A DNA stretch of 64,000 nt, taken from contig NZ_CANMSS010000001.1 of NCBI RefSeq assembly GCF_947500695.1, positions 186,001 to 250,000 on the forward strand. The letters are read 5' to 3'. The position numbers and the translations under genes are program-made. The notes under the pieces were generated by a model. The model was not told the origin of the DNA. It saw only the letters and a program-made list of their open reading frames with translations, and searched no databases. The DNA is from an uncultured Pseudoteredinibacter sp. Lineage in GTDB: Bacteria > Pseudomonadota > Gammaproteobacteria > Pseudomonadales > Cellvibrionaceae. Of the stretch, positions 28,266 to 36,414 are shown in pieces (the stretch's first letter is position 1; every line of letters starts with the position of its first letter).

Positions 28266-28874
28266 TCACTCTAGGCCTTGCTTACGTCGATGGCTCTGCA
28301 TTTGCTTCTTGAATACGCGGCGAGTGAGCTGCTTTTGTTGCTCATCATCAATATCGCAAAAAGCGATCGCAATTTGATGTCCTTTCGGTACAGCGGCTAA
28401 ACAACGAACCACTCGGCCATATAGGAACAGCTGCCATGCTTCCTCGCTAATGCCTAGCGAAACAGCCATATAGTCCCCAACGTTAAGTGCGGTATCGTGG
28501 TTAAAGGCTAAACCTCCTTCACTCAGATTAAGTTTCACCATGTGTTGAGCACTTTGGCTTTGACACAGATGTTGGCTTATTAGTTGAGTCTTACGGTTAA
28601 GCAAGCCCAGATAGATAGCAACACCTCGATGTTCTTTGGCAATATCTCGCAACAAATTCTGACCTTCATCGTCTAATTTGCTGAGTTCAGCTAGGAGTTG
28701 CTGCTCACGCTGTTGTGTAAATAACTCACTCGCTGGGTGATAACGCATGGTTTTGCGCTCAACAAGCTTAAAGTCGAAATGCAACTGGTCATCCACTCGG
28801 TAGTGGCATCGTCTATCTCGATCCGGTGTATCGGATTTCGTGCTCTTGGGCTCAGGTAATGATGAGTCAGTCAT
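28266..28874 (-). CDS. PilZ-domain protein, probable c-di-GMP receptor
   Basis: The 202-residue protein has the RRxxxR half-motif (RRCHYR, about residues 21-26) and the NxSxxG half-motif (NLSEGGLAF, about residue 116). Together these bind c-di-GMP in PilZ domains. They are separated by some 90 residues of mostly helical sequence, whereas in ordinary PilZ domains the gap is about 20-40. The C-terminal half has barrel-like strands (QLFLYGRVVRCLAAV) and a basic tail. It could be an effector for motility or adhesion, possibly of the large adhesins in this window. It stands alone with no operon partner. Confidence 0.8.
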   Translation of the reverse strand: MTDSSLPEPKSTKSDTPDRDRRCHYRVDDQLHFDFKLVERKTMRYHPASELFTQQREQQLLAELSKLDDEGQNLLRDIAKEHRGVAIYLGLLNRKTQLISQHLCQSQSAQHMVKLNLSEGGLAFNHDTALNVGDYMAVSLGISEEAWQLFLYGRVVRCLAAVPKGHQIAIAFCDIDDEQQKQLTRRVFKKQMQSHRRKQGLE

Positions 28875-29099
28875 ATTGCTTAAATCTTTAGGCTTATGCT
28901 GAAAGTCTAGCAGCTAATCAATGCTTTGCTCTGTCTCTTAAATCATCTTTTTCTTATTCTGGACCAGTGGTTTTTATGTGTTTTATGGGCTGATCAAAAT
29001 ATCATCAATGGCCTTGTCGTTATTGCTTGATATCGAAAGCATCTTAGCTGCTGTTATAATAAGCTATTAATTTATAAAGGAATTCGTTTTAATAAAGCT

Positions 29100-30338
29100 A
29101 TGTCAAATCTAGCGCGATTTATAGGGCTTCGGTATACCCGGGCTAAAAGCAGTCATCAGTTCCTTTCTTTTGTTAGCGGCTTCTCATTTATCGGAATGAT
29201 GCTGGGTGTAATGGCCTTGGTTATCGTCTTATCGGTTATGAACGGCTTCGATAAGGAGCTTAAGCAGCGTTTATTGGCGGTGATTCCCCATGGTTTTATT
29301 GCCACTGAGCCTTACACCGAGGATTGGCAATCACTCGCAAAGATTGCTAAACAGCAGTCAGATGTGACCGGTGCCGCCCCTTATATTGAAGGCTTTGCTT
29401 TACTGTCACATCGCGGTCTAAATATGGACAGTGCCTTAGTGGCAGTTGACCCAGACCTTGAAAGGGAAGTTTCCATTATTGATCAGCATATCATCGCTGG
29501 GGACATGGCCGAACTCCAAGCAGGGGAGTACGGCATTGTGATTGGCCGAATACTGGCACAAAGGCTTAGAGCCAATATTGGCGATAAGATCACTCTAACG
29601 CTCCCGGAGGTCAGCATCACTCCGGCCGGTGCTTTTCCTCGCAGTAAACGTTTTACCGTGGTAGCGGTCTTCAAAGTAGGGGCGCAAGTTGATCAGTCCC
29701 TAGCCATGATTCATTTGCAGGATGGTAAAAAGCTCTTCAAATTGGGTAATAAAGTCCACGGTGTGCGTGTTGCCTTTAATGATATTTACCAAGCCGAAGC
29801 AGGTTTAAAGGCTATTCAAGCGGCCAGCCCTCTAAACACAGTCACTAAAAGTTGGGCGCAAACCCAAGGCAGTCTTTTCCAAGCGATGAAGATGGAGAAG
29901 ATTATGATAGCCATCATGTTGTTTTTAATTGTCGCCGTGGCGGCTTTTAATGTAATCACCTCTTTGGTGTTGATGGTGGCTGATAAGCGCAGCGATATAG
30001 CGGTTTTACGAACAATGGGAATGAGTCAGCGCCAGGTGATGGCGGTGTTTGTCACTCAAGGCATGGCTTTGGGTGGTTTGGGAATTCTATTGGGCTTGCT
30101 GCTGGGCTTGCCGCTGGCTTATTGGATCGGAGATTTGAGTCAATATATTGAGTCCTTAAGTGGCCAGCAATTGTTTGACCCCGATATCTATTTTATTGCT
30201 GAACTTCCCTCAGAGGTTCGCTTCCAAGACGTTTTGATTGTCAGTGTAATTGCCTTTGTAATTACCTTGTTGGCTACCTTGTACCCGGCCTACCGCGCCA
30301 GTCGAATTGAGCCCGCCGAAGCCTTGCGCTATGAGTAA
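29100..30338 (+). CDS. lolC: Lipoprotein-releasing ABC transporter permease LolC
   Basis: LolC with LolE forms the membrane part of LolCDE, which releases outer-membrane lipoproteins from the inner membrane to LolA. The 412-residue protein has an N-terminal helix (FIGMMLGVMALVIVLSVMNGF), a large periplasmic domain and three C-terminal helices, ending YRASRIEPAEALRYE. The family N-terminus FIGLRYTRAK is present. It is followed by lolD and lolE, and the lolC/lolE assignment rests on gene order. The lipoproteins encoded in this window (ApbE and the lipoprotein at 9.1 kb) may be clients. Confidence 0.93.
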   Translation: MSNLARFIGLRYTRAKSSHQFLSFVSGFSFIGMMLGVMALVIVLSVMNGFDKELKQRLLAVIPHGFIATEPYTEDWQSLAKIAKQQSDVTGAAPYIEGFALLSHRGLNMDSALVAVDPDLEREVSIIDQHIIAGDMAELQAGEYGIVIGRILAQRLRANIGDKITLTLPEVSITPAGAFPRSKRFTVVAVFKVGAQVDQSLAMIHLQDGKKLFKLGNKVHGVRVAFNDIYQAEAGLKAIQAASPLNTVTKSWAQTQGSLFQAMKMEKIMIAIMLFLIVAVAAFNVITSLVLMVADKRSDIAVLRTMGMSQRQVMAVFVTQGMALGGLGILLGLLLGLPLAYWIGDLSQYIESLSGQQLFDPDIYFIAELPSEVRFQDVLIVSVIAFVITLLATLYPAYRASRIEPAEALRYE

Positions 30339-30377
30339 AACCTTAAAGACCCTTATTGGATACATGGAAAAGAGATT

Positions 30378-31064
30378 ATGAGCGCTGTTTTGGAATGCGT
30401 TAATTTAAGCAAGTCCTATGATGAAGGGCCCGAGCCCGTTCATGTTTTAGAGGGTATTGATTTCAGCTTGCAGAGTGCGGAGAGAGTCGCAATTGTTGGG
30501 GCCTCTGGATCAGGCAAATCCACCTTGTTAAATCTTTTGGGGGGCTTGGATCAGCCAAGTTCAGGTTCAGTGACTTTGAGCGATCAAGAGTTTTCTTCAT
30601 TGAGCCCCAATGAGCGCGGTCAAATGCGCAACCGTCATATGGGTTTTGTTTATCAGTTTCATCATTTATTGCCAGAGTTTAACGCCCTTGAAAATGTCGC
30701 CATGCCATTGATGATAGGCGGCCAGAGTTTTGCTGCTGCCAAAGATGCCGCGGCGCAAATGCTGGCTAAGGTAGGTTTAGCCGAGCGCCTAAGTCATCGC
30801 CCTAGTGCATTATCTGGCGGTGAGCGTCAGCGCGTAGCTATCGCCCGCGCATTAGTGAATAAACCTGATTGCGTGTTGATGGATGAGCCTACCGGTAATT
30901 TGGATGCGGAAACTGCAGCCGAGATTGAATCTTTGATCAGTGATTTAAATCAGCAGTTGGGCATTAGCTTTATACTGGTGACCCATGATCAAGCTTTGGC
31001 CATGCGAATGGATCGAGTATTGAAACTGTCAAAAAGAAAACTGCAGCAGGTTGAAAGTCTATGA
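30378..31064 (+). CDS. lolD: Lipoprotein-releasing ABC transporter ATPase LolD
   Basis: LolD is the cytoplasmic ATPase of LolCDE. The 228-residue protein has Walker [10 protein letters not shown], the Q-loop region [18 protein letters not shown], the ABC signature [14 protein letters not shown], Walker [13 protein letters not shown] and the switch histidine [12 protein letters not shown] is characteristic of LolD/MacB-type ATPases. Its stop overlaps the lolE start by 4 bp, giving translational coupling. Confidence 0.95.
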   Translation: MSAVLECVNLSKSYDEGPEPVHVLEGIDFSLQSAERVAIVGASGSGKSTLLNLLGGLDQPSSGSVTLSDQEFSSLSPNERGQMRNRHMGFVYQFHHLLPEFNALENVAMPLMIGGQSFAAAKDAAAQMLAKVGLAERLSHRPSALSGGERQRVAIARALVNKPDCVLMDEPTGNLDAETAAEIESLISDLNQQLGISFILVTHDQALAMRMDRVLKLSKRKLQQVESL

Positions 31065-32308
31065 TTCGCCAATACGCACCACTGATAGGCTTGCGCTACA
31101 GTGGCAGTCAGCGCAAAGGCGCGGGCTCAGTCTTGGTGAGCTTTATCTCTCGGCTTTCGATGGCCGCGATGATTTTGGGCGTGGCGGTATTAATTGTCGT
31201 CTTGTCTTTGATGAATGGTTTCGAGGCTGAGTTGCGCCAACGTATTTTAGGTTTGGTGCCTCAGGTGTCCGTGTATCAACGTGGCGGTATTGAAGATTGG
31301 CAAGGCTTGGCAAGGCAGTTAAAAGATAAGCCAGAGGTGACAGCGGTAGCGCCCTTTGTAGAAATGCAAGGCTTGGCGAATCGCAAAGGTAAAACCATGC
31401 CTGTCGTGCTCTATGGTGTAGAACCAGAAAGAGAGCTAAAAGTTTCTGTTATTGGCGAGTTCATCGATGAGGCCAAATTAATGGCTTTATCCCAAGAGTC
31501 ACAGATTCCACAAGTGATTATTGGCTCGGCCTTGGCCAAAAAGCTTGAGCTAAAAGTCCAGCAGAGCTTTCGTTTAGTGATCCCTGCTGAGCGACGTGGA
31601 AAAAGCGCAAAAATCGAAGTCTTGAAGGTGCTGGATATCGTCCATACAGGTACCGAGTTGGATCAGCACTTAATACTAGCTGGCTTAGCGCAGGCTGCAA
31701 ATTTATCACCGCATCGAGATAAGATTACCGGGCTGCGTTTATCCTTAAGTGATTTAGATTTGGCGCCACAGCTGCGTCTATTTTTAAGTCAGGAGCTTGG
31801 TTACAGCTACTATGTTTCAGACTGGACCCACAGCAAGGGCAATCTGTATCACGGCGTAAAGATGTCCAAGCGATTGGTGAGCCTTATTCTGCTGTTAATC
31901 ATCGCCATTGCGGCGTTCAATGTGATTTCAACCTTGGTAATGGTAGTTATCGAAAAGCAGGGCAGTATCGCCATCTTGCGCACTATGGGCGCAAGCACGG
32001 CGGGAATTATGACGATATTTGTTATTCAAGGGGCGGTTATTGGTTTTATCGGAGCAGGGGTCGGTGCTGCCTTAGGCGCTTTGTTGGCAACATTGCTGCC
32101 TCAAATGGTTGCGGGCTTAGAGAGCTTATTAGGCTTTCAGTTTCTGCAATCGGATGTTTACCCCATCAGTTATGTGCCGTCGGATTTGCGTTTAGAAGAT
32201 GTTCTGACGATAGCACTAAGTACCTTATTGATGAGCTTATTGGCTTCGCTTTACCCAGCTTGGCGAGCAGCGAATATTGGGCCTGCGCAGGTATTGCGCT
32301 ACGAATAG
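31061..32308 (+). CDS. lolE: Lipoprotein-releasing ABC transporter permease LolE
   Basis: LolE is the second permease of LolCDE and is homologous to LolC. The 415-residue protein shares the same plan: [27 protein letters not shown], a periplasmic domain, and three C-terminal helices ending [18 protein letters not shown]. It starts within the end of lolD (ATGA overlap). A terminator follows the stop and overlaps the end of the convergent DUF2062 gene. Confidence 0.93.
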   Translation: MIRQYAPLIGLRYSGSQRKGAGSVLVSFISRLSMAAMILGVAVLIVVLSLMNGFEAELRQRILGLVPQVSVYQRGGIEDWQGLARQLKDKPEVTAVAPFVEMQGLANRKGKTMPVVLYGVEPERELKVSVIGEFIDEAKLMALSQESQIPQVIIGSALAKKLELKVQQSFRLVIPAERRGKSAKIEVLKVLDIVHTGTELDQHLILAGLAQAANLSPHRDKITGLRLSLSDLDLAPQLRLFLSQELGYSYYVSDWTHSKGNLYHGVKMSKRLVSLILLLIIAIAAFNVISTLVMVVIEKQGSIAILRTMGASTAGIMTIFVIQGAVIGFIGAGVGAALGALLATLLPQMVAGLESLLGFQFLQSDVYPISYVPSDLRLEDVLTIALSTLLMSLLASLYPAWRAANIGPAQVLRYE

Positions 32309-32361
32309 CCAATCAGAAAGAGTAGATTAGAAGAAAGAATTGTTAACGAGAAAGAGTAGAG

Positions 32362-32390
32362 GCCGCTAAGTTTATTTAGTGGCTTTTTTT
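32362..32390 (+). terminator. Intrinsic terminator after lolE
   Basis: GCCGCTAA pairs with TTAGTGGC (one G-T pair) around GTTTAT, followed by seven T residues. It covers the stop codon of the convergent DUF2062 gene. On the minus strand no T tract follows the stem, so it mainly serves lolE. Confidence 0.85.
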
Positions 32391-32902
32391 CTTCTTGCTT
32401 CTTTCCGTTTTTCCCAGTTACTAACCACATGCCAGCGCCAAAATCCTTGTATAAACAGATAGCCAAGGCAGCCAAACAAAATTGCACAAAATAAAGAGCC
32501 CGTAAGCAGTGGTACCCACAGTTTTGGAAACTCATGTTGCATCCAGGCCCAAGATAACTCGATGCTAAATTCTAGCTCCGGTGTTTGAAGCATCCAGGCG
32601 CCCAAACGATAGCAGGCATAAAATATGGGTGGGATTGTAATTGGGTTGCTAATCCAAACTAAGCCTACAGAAATAGGCAGGTTGCTGCGCAAGACAAATG
32701 CCATAAGGGCAGCCATCACCATTTGGCCGGGGAGAGGCACAAAGGTGCAGAATAAGCCCACAAAGAATGCGACAGATACCGAGTGGCGATTTAAGTGAAA
32801 TAAATTAGGGTCGTCCAGCAAGGAGCCGAGTAGGTGCAGACCGGGTTGGCGCTTGATCTTCTCCGGATCGGGGATCCAGCGCTTTAACAACTTCTTTGGC
32901 AT
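32372..32902 (-). CDS. DUF2062 family inner-membrane protein
   Basis: The 176-residue protein has the DUF2062 pattern: a basic N-terminus (MPKKLLKRWIPDPEKIK), the first membrane segment with AFFVGLFCTFVPLPGQMVMAA, then ISNPITIPPIFYACYRLGAW, and a C-terminal helix with a very basic tail (EKRKEARRKKATK). DUF2062 proteins are widespread in gammaproteobacteria and often lie near lol or rec2 genes. The biochemical role is not known. It is convergent with lolE. Confidence 0.88.
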   Translation of the reverse strand: MPKKLLKRWIPDPEKIKRQPGLHLLGSLLDDPNLFHLNRHSVSVAFFVGLFCTFVPLPGQMVMAALMAFVLRSNLPISVGLVWISNPITIPPIFYACYRLGAWMLQTPELEFSIELSWAWMQHEFPKLWVPLLTGSLFCAILFGCLGYLFIQGFWRWHVVSNWEKRKEARRKKATK

Positions 32903-33075
32903 TCGGTCTAGCGGCCCTGTTAATTGGCTTGATGTGGTTTAACGGTTGTAGAGCCAGAATTATGCCTTGTAATTGTGACAACCACTAGACTGAAATACCG
33001 CTATCTGCGTAAAAGTTGATTTCCATTGCTCTTGATTTGCTTTTATGAAGAGCGTTTTTATAGCTTTCTGGCATA

Positions 33076-33085
33076 TTGTCGACAA
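33076..33085. promoter_or_regulatory. GntR-type operator palindrome 1
   Basis: TTGTCGACAA is a perfect 10-bp palindrome about 155 bp before the GntR start. It fits the TTGTCnACAA-like sites of the FadR/FCD subgroup, and the GntR regulator encoded downstream is the obvious binder. Confidence 0.5.
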
Positions 33086-33145
33086 AAGTAGAGCCTTCCT
33101 CGCCTTGACAGGGGCTATTTTGGCCAATAAACTGCTTTTCCATTA

Positions 33146-33163
33146 AAGATTGTCAACAATCTT
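33146..33163. promoter_or_regulatory. GntR-type operator palindrome 2
   Basis: AAGATTGTCAACAATCTT has perfect 8-base arms around CA and includes the same TTGTC/ACAA core as the site at 33076. It is the longest palindrome in the region and lies about 80 bp upstream of the GntR gene. Confidence 0.6.
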
Positions 33164-33210
33164 GGGGTTGGAGCTCAGTAACAGGCTTAACTGTGTGCGA
33201 AATGCTTCAA

Positions 33211-33220
33211 TTGTCTGCAA
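33211..33220. promoter_or_regulatory. GntR-type operator, degenerate site 3
   Basis: TTGTCTGCAA matches site 1 at eight of ten positions and lies about 20 bp before the GntR start, where binding would block initiation. It may be a weaker autoregulatory site. Confidence 0.35.
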
Positions 33221-33240
33221 AGTGATCAAATGGTGCGCCC

Positions 33241-33924
33241 TTGGAATCTATTCCACTTAGAACCATCGCGGATAAGGTCTTTCAGGATCTCGTGACCGCT
33301 ATTGTAGAAGGCAGCATTCCCGCCGGCAGTAAAATCTCAGAGCCCGAACTCGCCAAATCCCTAGGTATTTCACGTGGACCTCTGCGTGAAGCTATTGCTC
33401 GACTTGAAGCCTGTGGCTTATTAATACGTAAGCCCAATGTAGGCGCTAGGGTCGTCACTCTATCCGCTCAAGACATGATAGAGATCTCTGAAGTTAGAGA
33501 GCCACTTGAAGGTATGGCCTGCCGCTTGGCAGCCGAGCATCGCAGTGACGAAGATCTCGCCGAGTTGCGTCGCTTATTGGAGCAGCACATGACCATGGAT
33601 GCCTTACAAAAGGGGCAGTCCTATTATCAAAAAGAGGGTGATCTGGATTTTCACTACCGTATTGTCCAGTGCTGTAGAAACCAGAAGTTGATTGGTCTTC
33701 TCTGTGACGATCTCTATCACTTAGTACGCATGTATCGCTACCAATATGGCATGTCTAGCCCACGCGCCCACCGAGCCTTTCGTGAACATACCCAGATTAT
33801 CGATGCCATCGAAGATCGCGATGGTGAACTGGCCGAATTCTTAATGCGTCGCCATATCCGAGCGTCGCGTAACAATATTCAAGCTCGCCTTCTACAAGAA
33901 GCCGAAGCACAAGTTAGTACCTAA
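33241..33924 (+). CDS. prpR: GntR-family (FCD domain) regulator of the methylcitrate genes
   Basis: The 227-residue protein has an N-terminal winged helix (IVEGSIPAGSKISEPELAKSLGISRGPLREAIARLE) and a helical FCD ligand-binding domain with HYRIVQCCRN and HRAFREHTQIIDAIEDRD, which contribute metal/ligand-site histidines. The only in-frame start before the conserved region is a TTG; an in-frame stop lies just upstream. The gene begins the prpB-prpC-acnD-prpF run and ends 12 bp before prpB. It is probably a repressor relieved by 2-methylcitrate or a related acid. The symbol follows this context, not a motif unique to PrpR. Confidence 0.85.
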   Translation: MESIPLRTIADKVFQDLVTAIVEGSIPAGSKISEPELAKSLGISRGPLREAIARLEACGLLIRKPNVGARVVTLSAQDMIEISEVREPLEGMACRLAAEHRSDEDLAELRRLLEQHMTMDALQKGQSYYQKEGDLDFHYRIVQCCRNQKLIGLLCDDLYHLVRMYRYQYGMSSPRAHRAFREHTQIIDAIEDRDGELAEFLMRRHIRASRNNIQARLLQEAEAQVST

Positions 33925-33936
33925 AAGGAGCCAATT

Positions 33937-34827
33937 ATGAGCGAACGACTCTCACCGGGAGCCAAATTCCGCAAAGCCCTTGCCGACAATAAGCCGCTAC
34001 AGGTTGTTGGTACCATCAATGCCTACACTGCAATGATGGCCAAGCAAAATGGTCACCAAGCTATTTATCTTTCAGGCGGTGGTGTGGCTAACGCTTCATA
34101 CGGCCTTCCAGATTTAGGTATGACCTCTTTAAATGATGTTGTTGCCGATGTGTCTCGCATTACTTCAGCTTGTGACCTGCCTTTATTGGTGGATATCGAT
34201 ACCGGTTGGGGTGGTGCATTTAATATCGCCAAAACCATTCGCGATATGGAAAAAGCCGGCGCAGCCGCAGTGCACATTGAAGATCAGGTTGCTCAAAAGC
34301 GCTGTGGCCACCGCCCGAATAAAGAAATCGTTTCCACCGAGGAAATGGTTGATCGAATCAAGGCCGCTGTTGATGCCCGTACTGATAAAGACTTCTTTAT
34401 CATGGCAAGAACCGATGCATTTGCCCAAGAAGGTTTGGAGGCAGCCCTAGAGCGTGCCAAGGCTTATGTTGCGGCCGGTGCCGATGGCATTTTTGCGGAA
34501 GCGGTTAAAACCGAAGAACACTACCGCGCCTTCTCTGAAGCATTAGATGTACCTATCCTGGCTAATATCACCGAGTTTGGTCAAACCGAATTGTGGAGCC
34601 GTGAGGAACTGGGCGAGTGGGGCGCAGGCATTGTGCTGTACCCACTATCAGCTTTCCGCGCTATGAACAAAGCCGCTGAAAATGTATATCGTGCGATCTT
34701 AGAAGATGGCCATCAGCGCAATGTTATCGACACCATGCAAACCCGCATGGAGCTTTACGATTATCTTGGTTACCACGATTACGAGCAAAAGCTAGATGCT
34801 CTTTTCGCGGAAGGTAAAAATAAGTAA
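33937..34827 (+). CDS. prpB: 2-methylisocitrate lyase
   Basis: PrpB splits 2-methylisocitrate into pyruvate and succinate in the last step of the methylcitrate cycle. The 296-residue protein has the isocitrate-lyase superfamily active-site motif [12 protein letters not shown], the metal-binding stretch [19 protein letters not shown] and FIMARTDA. The length and the N-terminus GAKFRKAL are those of PrpB. An AAGGAG Shine-Dalgarno lies upstream. It is followed by a 336-bp gap with a repeat and a terminator before prpC. Confidence 0.96.
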   Translation: MSERLSPGAKFRKALADNKPLQVVGTINAYTAMMAKQNGHQAIYLSGGGVANASYGLPDLGMTSLNDVVADVSRITSACDLPLLVDIDTGWGGAFNIAKTIRDMEKAGAAAVHIEDQVAQKRCGHRPNKEIVSTEEMVDRIKAAVDARTDKDFFIMARTDAFAQEGLEAALERAKAYVAAGADGIFAEAVKTEEHYRAFSEALDVPILANITEFGQTELWSREELGEWGAGIVLYPLSAFRAMNKAAENVYRAILEDGHQRNVIDTMQTRMELYDYLGYHDYEQKLDALFAEGKNK

Positions 34828-34832
34828 GCGTT

Positions 34833-34868
34833 AGAAGTTAGACGTTAGATGTGAGACGTAAGGCGTAC
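34833..34868 (+). repeat. Seven-base-period repeat (GACGTTA-like), copy 1
   Basis: Consecutive heptamers GACGTTA, GATGTGA, GACGTAA and GGCGTAC follow the prpB stop. The unit is approximately GAYGTRA. Its core is nearly identical to a stretch at 39022, after acnD. This copy lacks an obvious inverted arm. Confidence 0.6.
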
Positions 34869-34932
34869 AAGATACAGAGGTAGAAATTAGAGTGGCGCTT
34901 ACTGAGCAATTTAGAGCGAGCGCCGAGAGAAT

Positions 34933-34966
34933 AAAAAAGACTCGCGTCTTTTTGCGAGGCTTTTTT
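34933..34966 (+). terminator. Intrinsic terminator between prpB and prpC
   Basis: AAAAAAGACTCGC and GCGAGGCTTTTTT pair with one mismatch around an 8-base loop. The 3' arm is itself a T run. The symmetric A and T tracts make it potentially bidirectional. Confidence 0.75.
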
Positions 34967-35163
34967 GTGAGTGAGGGTAGCCTGGAAGGTCGCCGCTCGC
35001 GAAGGAAGCGTTACTCTGATTTCTGCCGGGCTAATGGCACTTATTGTTAGTGTTAAATGTGCCCAAGCGAAATTCGAAAAATACGAAGGATCAAAGAAAG
35101 TATTTGATCAAAACCTAAATCAACAGTAAGCGATTTGAAAGATAAAAGTCTGGGAGAAATATA

Positions 35164-36285
35164 ATGGCTAAAGTACTAAGCGGTGCCGGCCTACGTGGTC
35201 AAGTAGCAGGTAAAACAGCATTATCAACCGTAGGTAAATCCGGTTCAGGCCTAACTTACCGCGGCTACGACGTAAAAGACCTAGCAGCAAAATGTGAGTT
35301 CGAAGAAGTCGCTCACCTAATCCTAAAAGGCCACCTGCCAACACAGGCCGAGCTAGACGCCTACAAAACCAAATTAAAAGGCTTGCGTGGCTTACCAGCA
35401 GAGCTAAAAACCGTATTGGAAAATATTCCTAAAGAAGCCCACCCAATGGACGTAATGCGCACCGGCGTTTCCATGTTGGGCAACCTCGAAACTGAAATGA
35501 GCTTCGACGAGCAAGGCGATCAAGCTGATCGTATCTTGGCAACGCTAAGCTCAATGATCTGTTACTGGTATCGTTTCAGCCACGATGGTGTACAAATCGA
35601 AACTGAAACCGATGACGACACCATTGGTGCACATTTCCTACACATGCTACGTGGCGAAAAGCCAAACGAGTTGCATGAGCGCGTAATGAACGTTTCTTTG
35701 ATTCTATACGCCGAGCACGAGTTCAATGCTTCAACCTTTACTGCTCGCGTATGTGCTTCTACCTTGTCTGATATGCACAGCTGTGTGACTGGCGCTATTG
35801 GTTCACTACGTGGCCCACTACACGGTGGTGCTAACGAAGCTGCCATGGAAATGATTGAAAATTGGAAGTCTGCGGACGAAGCCGAGCGCGAAATGATGGG
35901 TATGCTAGAGCGCAAAGAAAAGATCATGGGCTTTGGCCATGCGATTTACTCCGAGTCTGATCCACGTAATGCCATCATTAAAGAGTGGTCTGAGAAATTG
36001 GCCGCTGATGTAGGCGACGACGTACTTTACCCAGTATCAGTACGATGTGAAGAAGTCATGTGGCGCGAGAAGAAATTGTTCTGTAATGCTGACTTCTTCC
36101 ACGCATCAGCTTATCACTTTATGGATATCCCAACCAAACTATTTACCCCAATCTTTGTGGTATCTCGTGTAACCGGTTGGGCGGCACATGTAATGGAACA
36201 GCGTGCGGATAACCGTATTATTCGTCCTTCGGCTGAATACACCGGTGAAGAGCTACGTGAAGTTACTCCAATCGCCGAGCGTTAA
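35164..36285 (+). CDS. prpC: 2-methylcitrate synthase
   Basis: PrpC condenses propionyl-CoA with oxaloacetate to give 2-methylcitrate. The 373-residue protein belongs to the short citrate-synthase type II group, with GLTYRGYDVKDLA at the N-terminus, catalytic-site motifs GPLHGGANEAA and GFGHAIY, and a C-terminal VTGWAAHVMEQRADNRIIRPS. Its place between prpB and acnD supports the methylcitrate rather than citrate function. A GGGAGA Shine-Dalgarno precedes the ATG. Confidence 0.95.
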   Translation: MAKVLSGAGLRGQVAGKTALSTVGKSGSGLTYRGYDVKDLAAKCEFEEVAHLILKGHLPTQAELDAYKTKLKGLRGLPAELKTVLENIPKEAHPMDVMRTGVSMLGNLETEMSFDEQGDQADRILATLSSMICYWYRFSHDGVQIETETDDDTIGAHFLHMLRGEKPNELHERVMNVSLILYAEHEFNASTFTARVCASTLSDMHSCVTGAIGSLRGPLHGGANEAAMEMIENWKSADEAEREMMGMLERKEKIMGFGHAIYSESDPRNAIIKEWSEKLAADVGDDVLYPVSVRCEEVMWREKKLFCNADFFHASAYHFMDIPTKLFTPIFVVSRVTGWAAHVMEQRADNRIIRPSAEYTGEELREVTPIAER

Positions 36286-36306
36286 TTTTAAGCGATAAAA
36301 GTTTTA

Positions 36307-36346
36307 CCCGGTGGCTGCTGGCTTCTTGCAGTCACTGGGCTTTCTT
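36307..36346 (+). terminator. Terminator-like hairpin between prpC and acnD
   Basis: CCCGGTGGCTG pairs with CAGTCACTGGG (two G-T pairs) around an 11-base loop, followed by CTTTCTT. It lies just after the prpC stop. It may give partial termination and lower acnD and prpF expression. Confidence 0.55.
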
Positions 36347-36414
36347 GTATTTACCGTTTTATCCGTGTGCTTAAGGACCGGTGAAACGTCTAGAAATTTT
36401 TAAAAAGGTGTTAC

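Larger units (their letters stand above)
32903..33240 (+). other. Control region of the methylcitrate genes
   Basis: These 338 bp carry no gene. They contain three palindromic sites related to TTGTCNACAA (listed separately). They separate the DUF2062 gene, which is read leftwards, from the GntR gene, which is read rightwards, so promoters for both should lie here. Confidence 0.65.
34828..35163 (+). other. prpB-prpC intergenic region
   Basis: No gene is seen in these 336 bp. The left part has a heptamer repeat (listed separately), the middle has an intrinsic terminator, and the right part is A-rich with a GGGAGA Shine-Dalgarno before prpC. prpC therefore probably has its own promoter here or depends on read-through. 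Confidence 0.6.

Noticed and set aside
31061..31064. lolD-lolE overlap as a frameshift
   Set aside because: It is a normal ATGA stop-start overlap with both proteins of full length.
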